Below are positions 15,697 to 23,849 of a DNA stretch of 33,694 nucleotides, one piece after another. The stretch is from Caloramator fervidus (GTDB lineage: Bacteria > Bacillota > Clostridia > Clostridiales > Caloramatoraceae): assembly GCF_900108045.1 (NCBI RefSeq), contig NZ_FNUK01000020.1:1-33694 (forward strand), given 5' to 3'. A program made the translations under genes and the position numbers. The notes beneath the pieces are model-generated. The model saw nothing but the letters and a program-made list of their open reading frames with translations, did no database searches and was not told the DNA's origin. The stretch's first letter is position 1. Every line of letters starts with the position of its first letter.

Positions 15697-16743
15697 TTTT
15701 ATTTTTTCCTCATTGTTTACAATGCTCGTTATTCTAACCCCAAAATTTTCATCAATTACAACAACCTCTCCATAAGCTACCCTTTTGCCGTTTACTAAAA
15801 TTTCTACAGGCTCTTCAGTCAACTTATCAAGCTCAATTAGTGAACCCTGACCAAGCTCTAATATCTCTTTTATAGTCTTTTTAGTTCTTCCAAGAACAAC
15901 CGAAATTTCAAGCGGAACATCAAGTATAAGCTCTATATTGTGCTTTTCCTTTGAAGATATAGGCGTAAGATCAGAAAATACTGCCTTTGATACGTTCATG
16001 TCATTTTTTTGATCTTGTTTTATCTCTTTTTCAACTTTTTCATAGGCAGCTTCTGACCTAGGTTCTTGTTTTTCTTCTTGAGGCTCCATATAGCCTCCCA
16101 TCATCTTGTTTACAATCATTTTTGCAGTTTCAATAGGCAATAAAAGCATTATCTCACTATCTAATAAATCTTCTATTGTAAGCTTAAAGGATATTCTAAC
16201 TATTTTCTCATCCTCATCTATAAGGTCCGATATCTTTTCAACGTTATTATTCCAAACCCTTGCAATGGGAGGAGTAATATTTATAGGCATATTAAGCATC
16301 GTAGATAGTGAAGTTGCTGAAGACCCTATCATCTGGTTCATTGCCTCTTGAACGGCACTAACTTCAATCTCAGAAAGCTCAGTCTTTACATTTGTCCCTG
16401 AGCCTCCCATCATTATATCAGCAATTATTGAAGCATCATCTATTCTTATAAGAAGTATATTTGAACCCTTAAGACCTTCAATATATTCTACTTCAAGGGT
16501 CATAATAGGAATATTAAACTCCTTCTTTATATCACTTAAAGTGGTTAAAGTAACCCTTGGAGTAGTTATGTTTACCATCTTACCAAGGATAGAAGATAGC
16601 GCCGTTGAAGCAGAACCCATTGATATATTTCCTATTTCACCTAAAAGGTCCTTTTCTTCTTCTGTTAACTCTTCAATTTTAGTTGTATTAATCCCATTTA
16701 GTAAAGCATCTATTTCTGCTTGTGAAAGTATTCCATCATTCAT
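15682..16743 (-). CDS. fliY: Flagellar switch phosphatase FliY
   Basis: The 353-aa protein has three parts: an N-terminal FliM-like CheY-binding peptide (LSQAEIDALLNGI), a CheC-like phosphatase domain with both active-site helices (EIGNISMGSASTAL near 36 and EAMNQMIGSSATSL near 132), a flexible charged linker about 220-250, and a C-terminal FliN/SpoA domain (LDVPLEISVVLGRTKKTIKE, LELGQGSLIELDKLTEEPVE). It forms the C-ring with FliM and removes phosphate from CheY-P at the switch. Its start overlaps the fliM 3' end by 8 bp. FliY in place of plain FliN is the Gram-positive arrangement. Confidence 0.96.
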   Translation of the reverse strand: MNDGILSQAEIDALLNGINTTKIEELTEEEKDLLGEIGNISMGSASTALSSILGKMVNITTPRVTLTTLSDIKKEFNIPIMTLEVEYIEGLKGSNILLIRIDDASIIADIMMGGSGTNVKTELSEIEVSAVQEAMNQMIGSSATSLSTMLNMPINITPPIARVWNNNVEKISDLIDEDEKIVRISFKLTIEDLLDSEIMLLLPIETAKMIVNKMMGGYMEPQEEKQEPRSEAAYEKVEKEIKQDQKNDMNVSKAVFSDLTPISSKEKHNIELILDVPLEISVVLGRTKKTIKEILELGQGSLIELDKLTEEPVEILVNGKRVAYGEVVVIDENFGVRITSIVNNEEKIKSLQG

Positions 16744-17725
16744 CTTCTTTCACATCCTTATCTAGTATTTCAAAAATTTGAACTCCTAATTTTTTGCCAA
16801 TTTTTCCAGGATAAACTTTATAATGAAGTTTATCTTCTATATACATATCAATAGGTTCATTAACTTTTTTATCAAGCATTAAAACATCGCCAACTGAAAG
16901 ATTTAAAAAATCTTCAACAGATATCATAGTTTTCCCAAGCTCAACAAAACAATTAAGCTTTACAGGCATTAAGTTCTTTTTTAATTTTTCTTTAAATCCC
17001 GTGTTTTCCTTATCAAAGGTAGATCCCTTATATTGAATAACAAGCTTATCTGTATATTTTTCTATAGATATATACGGAATACACATATTTACATAACACT
17101 GATTGCTGCCTATCGTTACTGAAAAGGTAATTAAACAAACTGGTTCATTTGGTGCAATAACTTGATTTAATACAGGGTTTGTTTCTAAACTTTCAAATAC
17201 TACATTAACATCTAAAATATCCTCCCAAGCCATTTTTAAGTTTTCTAAAAGTTTTAAGTTTAATTTTTTGATTATATTTTTTTCAATATCAGTAAAATCC
17301 CTTGTCTTATACTGCCCCTTCCCTGAACCGCCAAACATTAAATCTATAATTTCAAAAACATAAGATGGTCCTGTTTCAAACATAAAAGGACCTGTAAAGG
17401 GCTCTAAATAAAAAGTCATAAGAATAGTTGGGTTTGGAACAGAATATATAAACTCTTCAAAGGTAATCTGTTCAATCGAAATAACTTTAAATTGAACAGA
17501 TGTTCTTAAACTTGCCGTAAGATAATTTGCAGCAATACGGCCAAAATTATCGTATATCATCTCTAAAGTCCTTAAGTGCTCCTTTGAAAACTTATTTGGC
17601 CTTTTAAAATCATATTTTTTTACTTTTTGTTTTTCAACAGAGGTATTTTCCTCAAGTTGTATCTCTCCAGCTGTTAAGGCTGAAAGGAGGGCATCTATCT
17701 CGCTTTGAGTTAAAATTTCTCCCAT
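16736..17725 (-). CDS. fliM: Flagellar motor switch protein FliM
   Basis: The 329-aa protein opens with the CheY-P docking peptide (LTQSEIDALLSAL), has the middle domain with the family motif GRIAANYLTASLRTSVQFKV and the VMFGGSGKG-type loop (IDLMFGGSGKG), and ends with the SpoA/FliN-like domain (LNLSVGDVLMLDKKVNEPID). It sits in the C-ring, links FliG to FliY and transmits CheY-P binding to rotation bias. It is 10 bp downstream of cheW and overlaps fliY, so signalling and switch genes are co-expressed. Confidence 0.96.
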   Translation of the reverse strand: MGEILTQSEIDALLSALTAGEIQLEENTSVEKQKVKKYDFKRPNKFSKEHLRTLEMIYDNFGRIAANYLTASLRTSVQFKVISIEQITFEEFIYSVPNPTILMTFYLEPFTGPFMFETGPSYVFEIIDLMFGGSGKGQYKTRDFTDIEKNIIKKLNLKLLENLKMAWEDILDVNVVFESLETNPVLNQVIAPNEPVCLITFSVTIGSNQCYVNMCIPYISIEKYTDKLVIQYKGSTFDKENTGFKEKLKKNLMPVKLNCFVELGKTMISVEDFLNLSVGDVLMLDKKVNEPIDMYIEDKLHYKVYPGKIGKKLGVQIFEILDKDVKEDE

Positions 17726-17735
17726 AAAATCCCTC

Positions 17736-18128
17736 CTATCTTGTTAAAAGGGCCTCTCCCTCCAAAAGAGTTATTATCTGTCCCTCTAAGTTTATTATTC
17801 CCTTTATATATGACACATTTTCAACAGATTTTTCTATCATTTCATTCTCTATTTCTATAACCTCATCAACTTTATCTACTATTAACCCTATTTTTTCTTC
17901 GTTTACTTCAACAACTATGATGTTTTCTTCTTCATCCTTAGCATACTTGTTTAACAATGATTTTAAATCAACAACTGTTATAATATTACCTCTTAGATTT
18001 ATAAGTCCCCTAACATAATAAGGAGCATTAGGAACTTTTGTTATACTCATCATCTTTTCAATCCCGTGGACAATAGATGTATCCAAGGCAAACTTTTCAT
18101 TGCCAAGGGTGAATATTACTATTTGCAT
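17736..18128 (-). CDS. cheW: Chemotaxis coupling protein CheW (downstream copy)
   Basis: The 130-aa protein is a single CheW domain: VIFTLGNEKFALDTSIVHGI, PYYVRGLINLRGNIITVVDL and the closing YIKGIINLEGQIITLLEGE. It bridges chemoreceptors to the CheA P5 domain at the inner membrane. SD GGAG with suitable spacing precedes ATG. It sits between cheY and fliM. A second CheW is encoded about 5.5 kb upstream in the operon; the two differ clearly in sequence, so they may serve different receptor sets. Confidence 0.93.
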   Translation of the reverse strand: MQIVIFTLGNEKFALDTSIVHGIEKMMSITKVPNAPYYVRGLINLRGNIITVVDLKSLLNKYAKDEEENIIVVEVNEEKIGLIVDKVDEVIEIENEMIEKSVENVSYIKGIINLEGQIITLLEGEALLTR

Positions 18129-18140
18129 ATATATTCACTC

Positions 18141-18500
18141 CTATCCTAAAACCTTCTTTAGAGCCTCTAAAACTCTTTCTGGTTGGAAAGGCTTCACTAT
18201 AAAATCCTTAGCTCCTGATTTTATTGCCTCCATAACCATAGCCTGTTGTCCCATAGCTGAACACATTATTATTTTTGCGTTTGGGTCAAAGGCTCTGATT
18301 TCTTTAACAGCTTGTATACCATCCATCTCAGGCATAGTTATGTCCATTGTAACAACATCTGGTCTTTCCTGCTTATATAACTCAACAGCTTTAAGACCAT
18401 TTGGAGCTTCCCCTACAACTTCATAACCATTCTTTACAAGTATATCCTTTAACATCATTCTCATAAAAGCAGCATCATCCACAATTAACACTCTTGCCAT
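18141..18500 (-). CDS. cheY: Chemotaxis response regulator CheY
   Basis: A 119-aa single receiver domain. Acidic pocket D8-D9, phospho-acceptor D53 (VVTMDITMPEMDG), switch Ser81 (IIMCSAMG) and Lys103 (FIVKPF) are all present. CheA phosphorylates it; CheY-P binds FliM/FliY and is dephosphorylated by CheC and FliY, all encoded in this operon. SD GGAGG precedes the start by a normal distance. The gene lies between cheC and cheW. Confidence 0.95.
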   Translation of the reverse strand: MARVLIVDDAAFMRMMLKDILVKNGYEVVGEAPNGLKAVELYKQERPDVVTMDITMPEMDGIQAVKEIRAFDPNAKIIMCSAMGQQAMVMEAIKSGAKDFIVKPFQPERVLEALKKVLG

Positions 18501-18516
18501 GATAAATCCTCCCTTT

Positions 18517-19113
18517 TTATAATCCTAATTTTGATAATATAGCTTCTAAAGAACCTGGCTTTGGAATAAAGAAAAAGTATCCGCCAGATTCTTTGTCATC
18601 CTGAGTAAATTTTGTATCAATGGCTAAAACATAATCACTATATTGCTCTGCATCAATAAAACTCGTGCTTAAAATAGCTGCTAACATGTCCTCAACAACA
18701 TAAGGAACAGAACCTATTAAATTTAAACCTGTAAATTTTGACAAAGCATTTAAATAGGAATTTCCTAAAATATTTCCAAGTTCTTGATAAACAGAATAAT
18801 AAAGATCTTCATTTATTTCTGAAAAACCCTCTAACATTTCATCTGCAATAATTCTTGCACTATCAGGCTTCATTACAAATAATATATTCCCTGGTGCATC
18901 ACCAAAAACCTTCAAAAGAACAGCTATAACTAAATCCTCTTCATTTCCTATTCTTGTTAACATATCATTAAATAAAAGTATGTCCACTTGTGGAACAGAC
19001 ATATCAACTTTTTTATTTATAAGCTGCGACAATGCTGTCGCAGCATTGCCAGCACCTATATTACCTATTTCCCTTAAAGCATCCAATTGAATTTCATTAA
19101 GATTAAATTCCAT
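18517..19113 (-). CDS. cheC: CheY-P phosphatase CheC
   Basis: The protein has both CheC phosphatase helices: EIGNIGAGNAATALSQL near residue 13 and ELGNILGNSYLNALSKF near 110, with the paired acidic and Asn residues required for CheY-P dephosphorylation. The ATG at 19113 is chosen because the in-frame GTG at 19122 is part of the AGGTGAT ribosome binding site. CheC activity is stimulated by CheD, whose gene lies upstream in the same operon; CheD-CheC exchange forms an adaptation loop in Bacillus. It follows cheA after 13 bp. Confidence 0.94.
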   Translation of the reverse strand: MEFNLNEIQLDALREIGNIGAGNAATALSQLINKKVDMSVPQVDILLFNDMLTRIGNEEDLVIAVLLKVFGDAPGNILFVMKPDSARIIADEMLEGFSEINEDLYYSVYQELGNILGNSYLNALSKFTGLNLIGSVPYVVEDMLAAILSTSFIDAEQYSDYVLAIDTKFTQDDKESGGYFFFIPKPGSLEAILSKLGL

Positions 19114-19126
19114 ATCTATCACCTAC

Positions 19127-21076
19127 TCATATTAAAGCTGCAACATCCAATATTAATGTCACTAAACCATCTCCTAATATAGTTGCACCTACATATTCCT
19201 TTTGATTTTGTAAAAGCTTTCCTATAGGTTTTATAACAATTTCTTGCTGTCCTAATAGAGAATCTACTAAAAGACCTACCGTCTTCTCTCCAACCTTTAC
19301 AATAACTACAAATTTTTCATCTGAATCAATTTCTGGTAAATTCAATCTTTGAGCAAGCCTTACAATAGGTATTACACTATCCCTGTATATTATAACTTCT
19401 TTATTGTTAGAAACCTTTACCTCATTTAATTTTATTTTTATAACTCTATCAATAAATCCAAGGGATATTGCAAAGGTTTCCTCTGCAACTTTAACTAAAA
19501 GGGCCTGTATTATAGATAGGGTCAATGGTAGTCTTATTATAAAGGCTGTCCCTTTCCCTAACTCGCTTATAACTTCAATACTTCCTCCAAGGGAGGTTAT
19601 TTTTGTTTTTACAACATCCATTCCAACTCCTCTTCCAGATATGTCTGTAACCTTTTCGCTTGTGCTAAAACCTTGAAGGAATATAAGGTTTTTAATGTCG
19701 TGTTCTGTCATTCCTTCAGTATTTATTCCAAGTTGTTCAGCCTTTTTCTTTATTTTGTTTATATCAATACCCTTTCCATCATCTTCAACCTTTATAACAG
19801 CCTTATTTCCTTCCTGATAAGCTATAAGTTTTACTGTCCCCTTTGCACTCTTTCCTTGTTTTATTCTCTCCTCTGGAGTTTCAATTCCATGATCTATAGC
19901 ATTTCTTAAAAGATGAACAAGAGGTTCTCCAATTTCATCAATTACTGTTCTATCAAGTTCAGTATCCTCACCCTTTATAATTAATTCTACTTCCTTTCCT
20001 AATTCCTTTGCAAGATCCCTTACCATTCTTGGAAATCTATTAAATACCTTTTCTATTGGAAGCATTCTAACCTTCATTACAAGATCTTGAAGATCTGTTG
20101 TTATCCTTCCAACCTGCTCCAAAGTTTCATGAAGTTCCTGTGATTTAAAATCTTTGCTTATCTGCTCTAACCTAGTTCTATGGATTACAAGCTCCCCTAC
20201 TAAATTCATAAACTTGTCTAATCTTTCAAGATCAACCCTCACAGATTGATGAACTTTCTTAGTACTTTTATCCTCTTCTTTTTCGATTTGCTTTTCTAAT
20301 TTTATTTCTTCCTTTTCTTCTTTAATTTGATTGCTTTCTTCATGGACATTTTCTTGTAAAGCTTCAACTTCAACCCCTTCAATTTCTGAAATGCCTTCTA
20401 CTTTGCCTTTTATTTCCTCTTTGTTCTTTTGAGTTATAACAATTACATAAAATTGATTATCAAAATTCTCCTGCTCTAAATCCTCTGTTGATGGAACAGT
20501 TTTTATTATCTCTCCCATTTCTTCTAAAGTCTTATAAACCAAAAACGCCCTTGCAGATTTTAAAACTGAATCTTTATATATTGTAACCTTTACCTTATAA
20601 ACATTGTAATTTTTTTCCTTTGCTTTTATAATAAGATCTTTATCATATTCATTAAGTTCAAATACTAATTGACTCTTTTTATTATCTTCATAGGAGTCAC
20701 TATTTTCTATTTTCTTCAACTCTTCTATTATATCATCAACATCGGCATCCTCAATACCCTCATTTCTTATGTTATCTATCATCTCTTCTAGCTTATCTAC
20801 ACATTTAAATAAAGTAGTTACTATATTAGAATTAACCCTAAGTTCACCATTTCTTATTTTATCAAGAATATTTTCCATTTTATGCGTCAAATCAGCTATT
20901 CTCTCAAATCCCATACTTCCTGCCATACCCTTTAAGGTATGAGCCGCCCTAAAGATTGAATTTACAATATCATGATTTTCAGGATCCTTCTCTAACTCTA
21001 AAAGATCTTCATTAAGCCTTTGTATATTTTCCTCTGATTCTTCAAGAAAAATATCCAAATATTGTGACATATCCAT
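19127..21076 (-). CDS. cheA: Chemotaxis sensor histidine kinase CheA
   Basis: The 649-aa protein carries all five CheA domains. P1 has the phospho-His at 46 (FRAAHTLKGMAGSMGF). P2 is a CheY-docking region about 150-235, followed by a Glu/Lys-rich linker. P3 dimerisation begins at VRVDLERLDKFMNLVGELVI. P4 kinase shows the N box (LVHLLRNAIDHGIETPEERI), G1 (VEDDGKGID) and G2 (GRGVGMDVVKTKI). P5 is CheW-like at the C-terminus (FAISLGFIDRVIKI, VGLLVDSLLGQQEIVIKPIG). It phosphorylates CheY and CheB at receptor arrays. SD GGGAGG lies inside the end of cheR, 2 bp apart. Confidence 0.97.
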   Translation of the reverse strand: MDMSQYLDIFLEESEENIQRLNEDLLELEKDPENHDIVNSIFRAAHTLKGMAGSMGFERIADLTHKMENILDKIRNGELRVNSNIVTTLFKCVDKLEEMIDNIRNEGIEDADVDDIIEELKKIENSDSYEDNKKSQLVFELNEYDKDLIIKAKEKNYNVYKVKVTIYKDSVLKSARAFLVYKTLEEMGEIIKTVPSTEDLEQENFDNQFYVIVITQKNKEEIKGKVEGISEIEGVEVEALQENVHEESNQIKEEKEEIKLEKQIEKEEDKSTKKVHQSVRVDLERLDKFMNLVGELVIHRTRLEQISKDFKSQELHETLEQVGRITTDLQDLVMKVRMLPIEKVFNRFPRMVRDLAKELGKEVELIIKGEDTELDRTVIDEIGEPLVHLLRNAIDHGIETPEERIKQGKSAKGTVKLIAYQEGNKAVIKVEDDGKGIDINKIKKKAEQLGINTEGMTEHDIKNLIFLQGFSTSEKVTDISGRGVGMDVVKTKITSLGGSIEVISELGKGTAFIIRLPLTLSIIQALLVKVAEETFAISLGFIDRVIKIKLNEVKVSNNKEVIIYRDSVIPIVRLAQRLNLPEIDSDEKFVVIVKVGEKTVGLLVDSLLGQQEIVIKPIGKLLQNQKEYVGATILGDGLVTLILDVAALI

Positions 21077-21078
21077 AA

Positions 21079-21855
21079 TTATACGCCTCCCGGTTTTCTA
21101 TATATAAATGTAGATGCTTTTTCAAAACCCAATTCCCTATAATTATAAATGCTTTCCGTCGCTCCAACAAAAAGTAAAGCTCCTGGATTCATAGCATCAT
21201 AAAACTTTTTGTAAATTTGATTTTTAACCTCTTGAGTAAAATATATAACAACATTTCTACAAACTATTAAATCAAAACCTGTATCATATCTATCTAATAT
21301 TAAATCATGATGTTTAAAAATAACCCTGTTTTTTATAAAATCTTTAATTATATAGCTATCCCCATCCTTTATAAAATATTTGTCTAATAAATCCTTATCA
21401 ACATTTCTTACATCCTGCATCTTATATACTCCTTTTTTGGCAACTTCAAGTATGTTTTTATCTATGTCCGTAGCTATTATAGTATGTCTTTTGTTGGGTG
21501 TTAGCCTGTCCATTATTATAGCTAAAGTATAGGGCTCTGCACCATTTGAACAAGCAGCACTCCAAATCTTTAAGGTCTTTTTTTCTGGATTTAAAAGTTC
21601 CTTTATTTTTCTTTCAAGTTCTAAAAAAAGATCCTTATTTCTAAAAAATTCCGATACATTTATAGTTAAATGATCTAAAAATCTCTGGCTTAAGTTTTTA
21701 TCAAGCTTAAGTTTTAAAATAAACTCATCTTCGTTTTTAACTCCAATTCTACTCATAAAACTTTCTATTCTTCTTGTCAATTGTTTTGACTTATAGGCTG
21801 AAAGATCTATGCCATATTGTTTTAAAACAAAGGCCTCTATTTTCTTAAAGTCCAT
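21079..21855 (-). CDS. cheR: Chemoreceptor methyltransferase CheR
   Basis: The 258-aa protein has an N-terminal helical domain (YGIDLSAYKSKQLTRRIESF with RR for receptor contact) and an SAM-binding domain: KIWSAACSNGAEPYTLAIIM (motif I with GAEPYT), IIATDIDKNILEVAKKGVY and FDLIVCRNVVIYFTQEVK. It adds methyl groups to receptor glutamates in adaptation. The start overlaps the cheB stop by one base (TGATG) and uses GGGGGAG inside cheB as SD. Length is at the family norm. Confidence 0.96.
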   Translation of the reverse strand: MDFKKIEAFVLKQYGIDLSAYKSKQLTRRIESFMSRIGVKNEDEFILKLKLDKNLSQRFLDHLTINVSEFFRNKDLFLELERKIKELLNPEKKTLKIWSAACSNGAEPYTLAIIMDRLTPNKRHTIIATDIDKNILEVAKKGVYKMQDVRNVDKDLLDKYFIKDGDSYIIKDFIKNRVIFKHHDLILDRYDTGFDLIVCRNVVIYFTQEVKNQIYKKFYDAMNPGALLFVGATESIYNYRELGFEKASTFIYRKPGGV

Positions 21856-22889
21856 CAGCTTCTCCCCCGAACTATTTTAACTATTTGATTTGCTATTTCC
21901 TTGTCAGGCAATACATAATCTATACATCCTGTTTCTATTGCTGCCTTTGGCATTCCAAATACCGTAGAAGTTACCTCATCTTGGGCTATAGTTATGCCTC
22001 CTCTTTGTTTTATAGCTTTAATTCCTTCTGCACCATCTTTTCCCATTCCCGTTAATATTACAGCCAAAAGCCTTCCATCAAATTCATGGGCTGCTGACAA
22101 AAAGAGCTTATCAACAGCAGGTCTTACCCCATGAACTTGAGGAGATAAATCAAGTTTTATCCTGTTCCTATTTACAAGCATGTGGAATCCACCTGGAGCT
22201 ATATATACATGATTTTTATTTATAATAACATTATCTTGAGCTTCTAAAACCTTTAAACTACTATATCTATCAAGTCTTTCAGCAAAAGCCTTTGTAAAAC
22301 CCGCTGGCATATGCTGAACTATAAGAACTGGAAGGTCTAAATCCTTTGGAAGTTGAGTTACAAGTTCAAATAAAACCTTAGGCCCCCCAGTTGATGCTCC
22401 AATTAAAATAGCTTCTATAGGTTTTTGATTATTCTCTAAACTAGTTAAAGCTTCATACCTAACAAGAGGTTTTATCCTCCTTCTTTTAATATGAGCATTA
22501 GCATATCTTATTTTCTCTACTAAATCATCCTTCACTTTTTCAATATCCAATGATATTGAACCTGACGGTTTTTGTATAAAATCAAAGGCACCTAACCGTA
22601 ACGCTTCTATGGTTATCGCTGATCCCTCAGCTGTAAGACTGCTTAACATTATAACTTGTGTTTTTTCTTTATCTATTTCCTTTAAAACTTCAAGACCATT
22701 TTTATAAGGCATCTCTACATCAAGGGTCACTACATCTGGATTTAAACGTTTTATCTTTTCAAGTGCATCTAGTCCATCTCTTGCTGTATCTATTACTTCC
22801 ATGTCTGGTTGACTGTTTATCATATCAGAAATCATTTTCCTCATAAAAGCAGAATCATCAACAACCAAAACCTTTATTTTTTCAAACAT
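21855..22889 (-). CDS. cheB: Chemotaxis methylesterase/deamidase CheB
   Basis: The 344-aa protein is a receiver domain (D11-D12, phospho-acceptor D57 in VVTLDVEMPYKNG, LSSLTAEG switch, FIQKPSG) joined to the esterase domain with the Ser-His-Asp set: IGASTGGPKVLFEL, VLIVQHMPAGFTKAFAERL, and ILTGMGKDGAEGIKAIK. It removes receptor methyl groups when phosphorylated by CheA. It is coupled to cheR downstream and follows cheD after 2 bp. Confidence 0.96.
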   Translation of the reverse strand: MFEKIKVLVVDDSAFMRKMISDMINSQPDMEVIDTARDGLDALEKIKRLNPDVVTLDVEMPYKNGLEVLKEIDKEKTQVIMLSSLTAEGSAITIEALRLGAFDFIQKPSGSISLDIEKVKDDLVEKIRYANAHIKRRRIKPLVRYEALTSLENNQKPIEAILIGASTGGPKVLFELVTQLPKDLDLPVLIVQHMPAGFTKAFAERLDRYSSLKVLEAQDNVIINKNHVYIAPGGFHMLVNRNRIKLDLSPQVHGVRPAVDKLFLSAAHEFDGRLLAVILTGMGKDGAEGIKAIKQRGGITIAQDEVTSTVFGMPKAAIETGCIDYVLPDKEIANQIVKIVRGRS

Positions 22890-22891
22890 AT

Positions 22892-23380
22892 CTACAACTC
22901 CTTTATACCTTTACCAACTGTTCTTATGTATACTTTTCCTGTATCTGCTTCTATTATCATTGTTCTTCCATAGTTCCCTCCAAGATCCTCAGCAAGAATA
23001 GGTATTCTTAATTTTTGAAGTATTTCTTTAACTGCCTTTGCATTTCTGCTTCCTATATCCATAAGGGGCGTTTTATCGCTTGTTTGAAACATACTTGCCC
23101 CTCCTGCAATTTTAGCCTTTAAATTGTTCAACCTTGCTCCATTTTGTATCATTTTTTCAACAAGCATTGGTATTGCCAAATCTGCATATTTCATAGGATT
23201 TGAATTATTAGTAAACTTTGAGCTTTCAGGAAGCATAATATGTGCAAGCCCTGCTATCTTTTTATAATCATCATATAAAGCTATTCCAACACATGAACCC
23301 AAACCTATAGTAATTAACCTATCAGGCGGAAAAGCTATGTTTAAATCTCCTATTCCTACTTTTATTTCCTTTCCTTCCAT
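22892..23380 (-). CDS. cheD: Chemoreceptor glutamine deamidase CheD
   Basis: The 162-aa protein shows the CheD catalytic Cys and His: LITIGLGSCVGIALYD (Cys30) and GLAHIMLPES (His47), plus KIAGGASMF and DIGSRNAKAV. CheD deamidates receptor glutamines and also binds and activates CheC. SD GGAG lies 8 nt before ATG. Presence of both cheC and cheD in one operon indicates the Bacillus/Thermotoga-type adaptation loop. Confidence 0.96.
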   Translation of the reverse strand: MEGKEIKVGIGDLNIAFPPDRLITIGLGSCVGIALYDDYKKIAGLAHIMLPESSKFTNNSNPMKYADLAIPMLVEKMIQNGARLNNLKAKIAGGASMFQTSDKTPLMDIGSRNAKAVKEILQKLRIPILAEDLGGNYGRTMIIEADTGKVYIRTVGKGIKEL

Positions 23381-23395
23381 AATATCTACTCCATT

Positions 23396-23836
23396 TTAGT
23401 TTGTTATTTTTTCTAATTCATCTTTTGTTAAAATCTTCTCAGTATCAATGTTTAAAATTATTCTATTATCAAGTCTTATTATATTTTGAATATACTTATT
23501 TTTTGCAACCGTAACAATATCAGGAGAAGCCTCTATATTTTCCTCCTTTATATCTGTAACCTCTAAAACAGTATCTACCAAAAGCCCAACATTTTTATTG
23601 TTGTTTTTCACAACTATTATTTTTTTATCCCTTGAATCTTCATAATTCATATTAAACTTTTTCCTTAAGTTAATTATTGGCAAAATTGTATTTTGATAGT
23701 TTATAACACCTTCAACAAAATAGGGTGCCTCTGGAACCTTTGTAGGTTCTATATATCCAAGAATTCTTTCTACCTGCTGGATATCACAGGCAAATTCTTC
23801 ATTTCCAAGCTTAAAAATTATAACCTTTCTATCCAT
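23396..23836 (-). CDS. cheW: Chemotaxis coupling protein CheW (upstream copy)
   Basis: A 146-aa CheW-domain protein: VIIFKLGNEEFACDIQQVER, PYFVEGVINYQNTILPIINL, VGLLVDTVLEVTDI and a C-terminal IQNIIRLDNRIILNIDTEKI. The central segment is more diverged from the downstream CheW and has an extra C-terminal turn. It is encoded between the FapA-like gene and cheD, with SD AGGAGTG. It couples receptors to CheA; which receptors cannot be told, since no receptor gene is in the window. Confidence 0.92.
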   Translation of the reverse strand: MDRKVIIFKLGNEEFACDIQQVERILGYIEPTKVPEAPYFVEGVINYQNTILPIINLRKKFNMNYEDSRDKKIIVVKNNNKNVGLLVDTVLEVTDIKEENIEASPDIVTVAKNKYIQNIIRLDNRIILNIDTEKILTKDELEKITN

Positions 23837-23849
23837 TTTGGCATCACTC

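Noticed and set aside
15672-15700. Plus-strand terminator with strong T-run at the fliY/flgM junction
   Set aside because: No plus-strand gene or promoter reads into it; the hairpin is treated as part of the minus-strand operon boundary.
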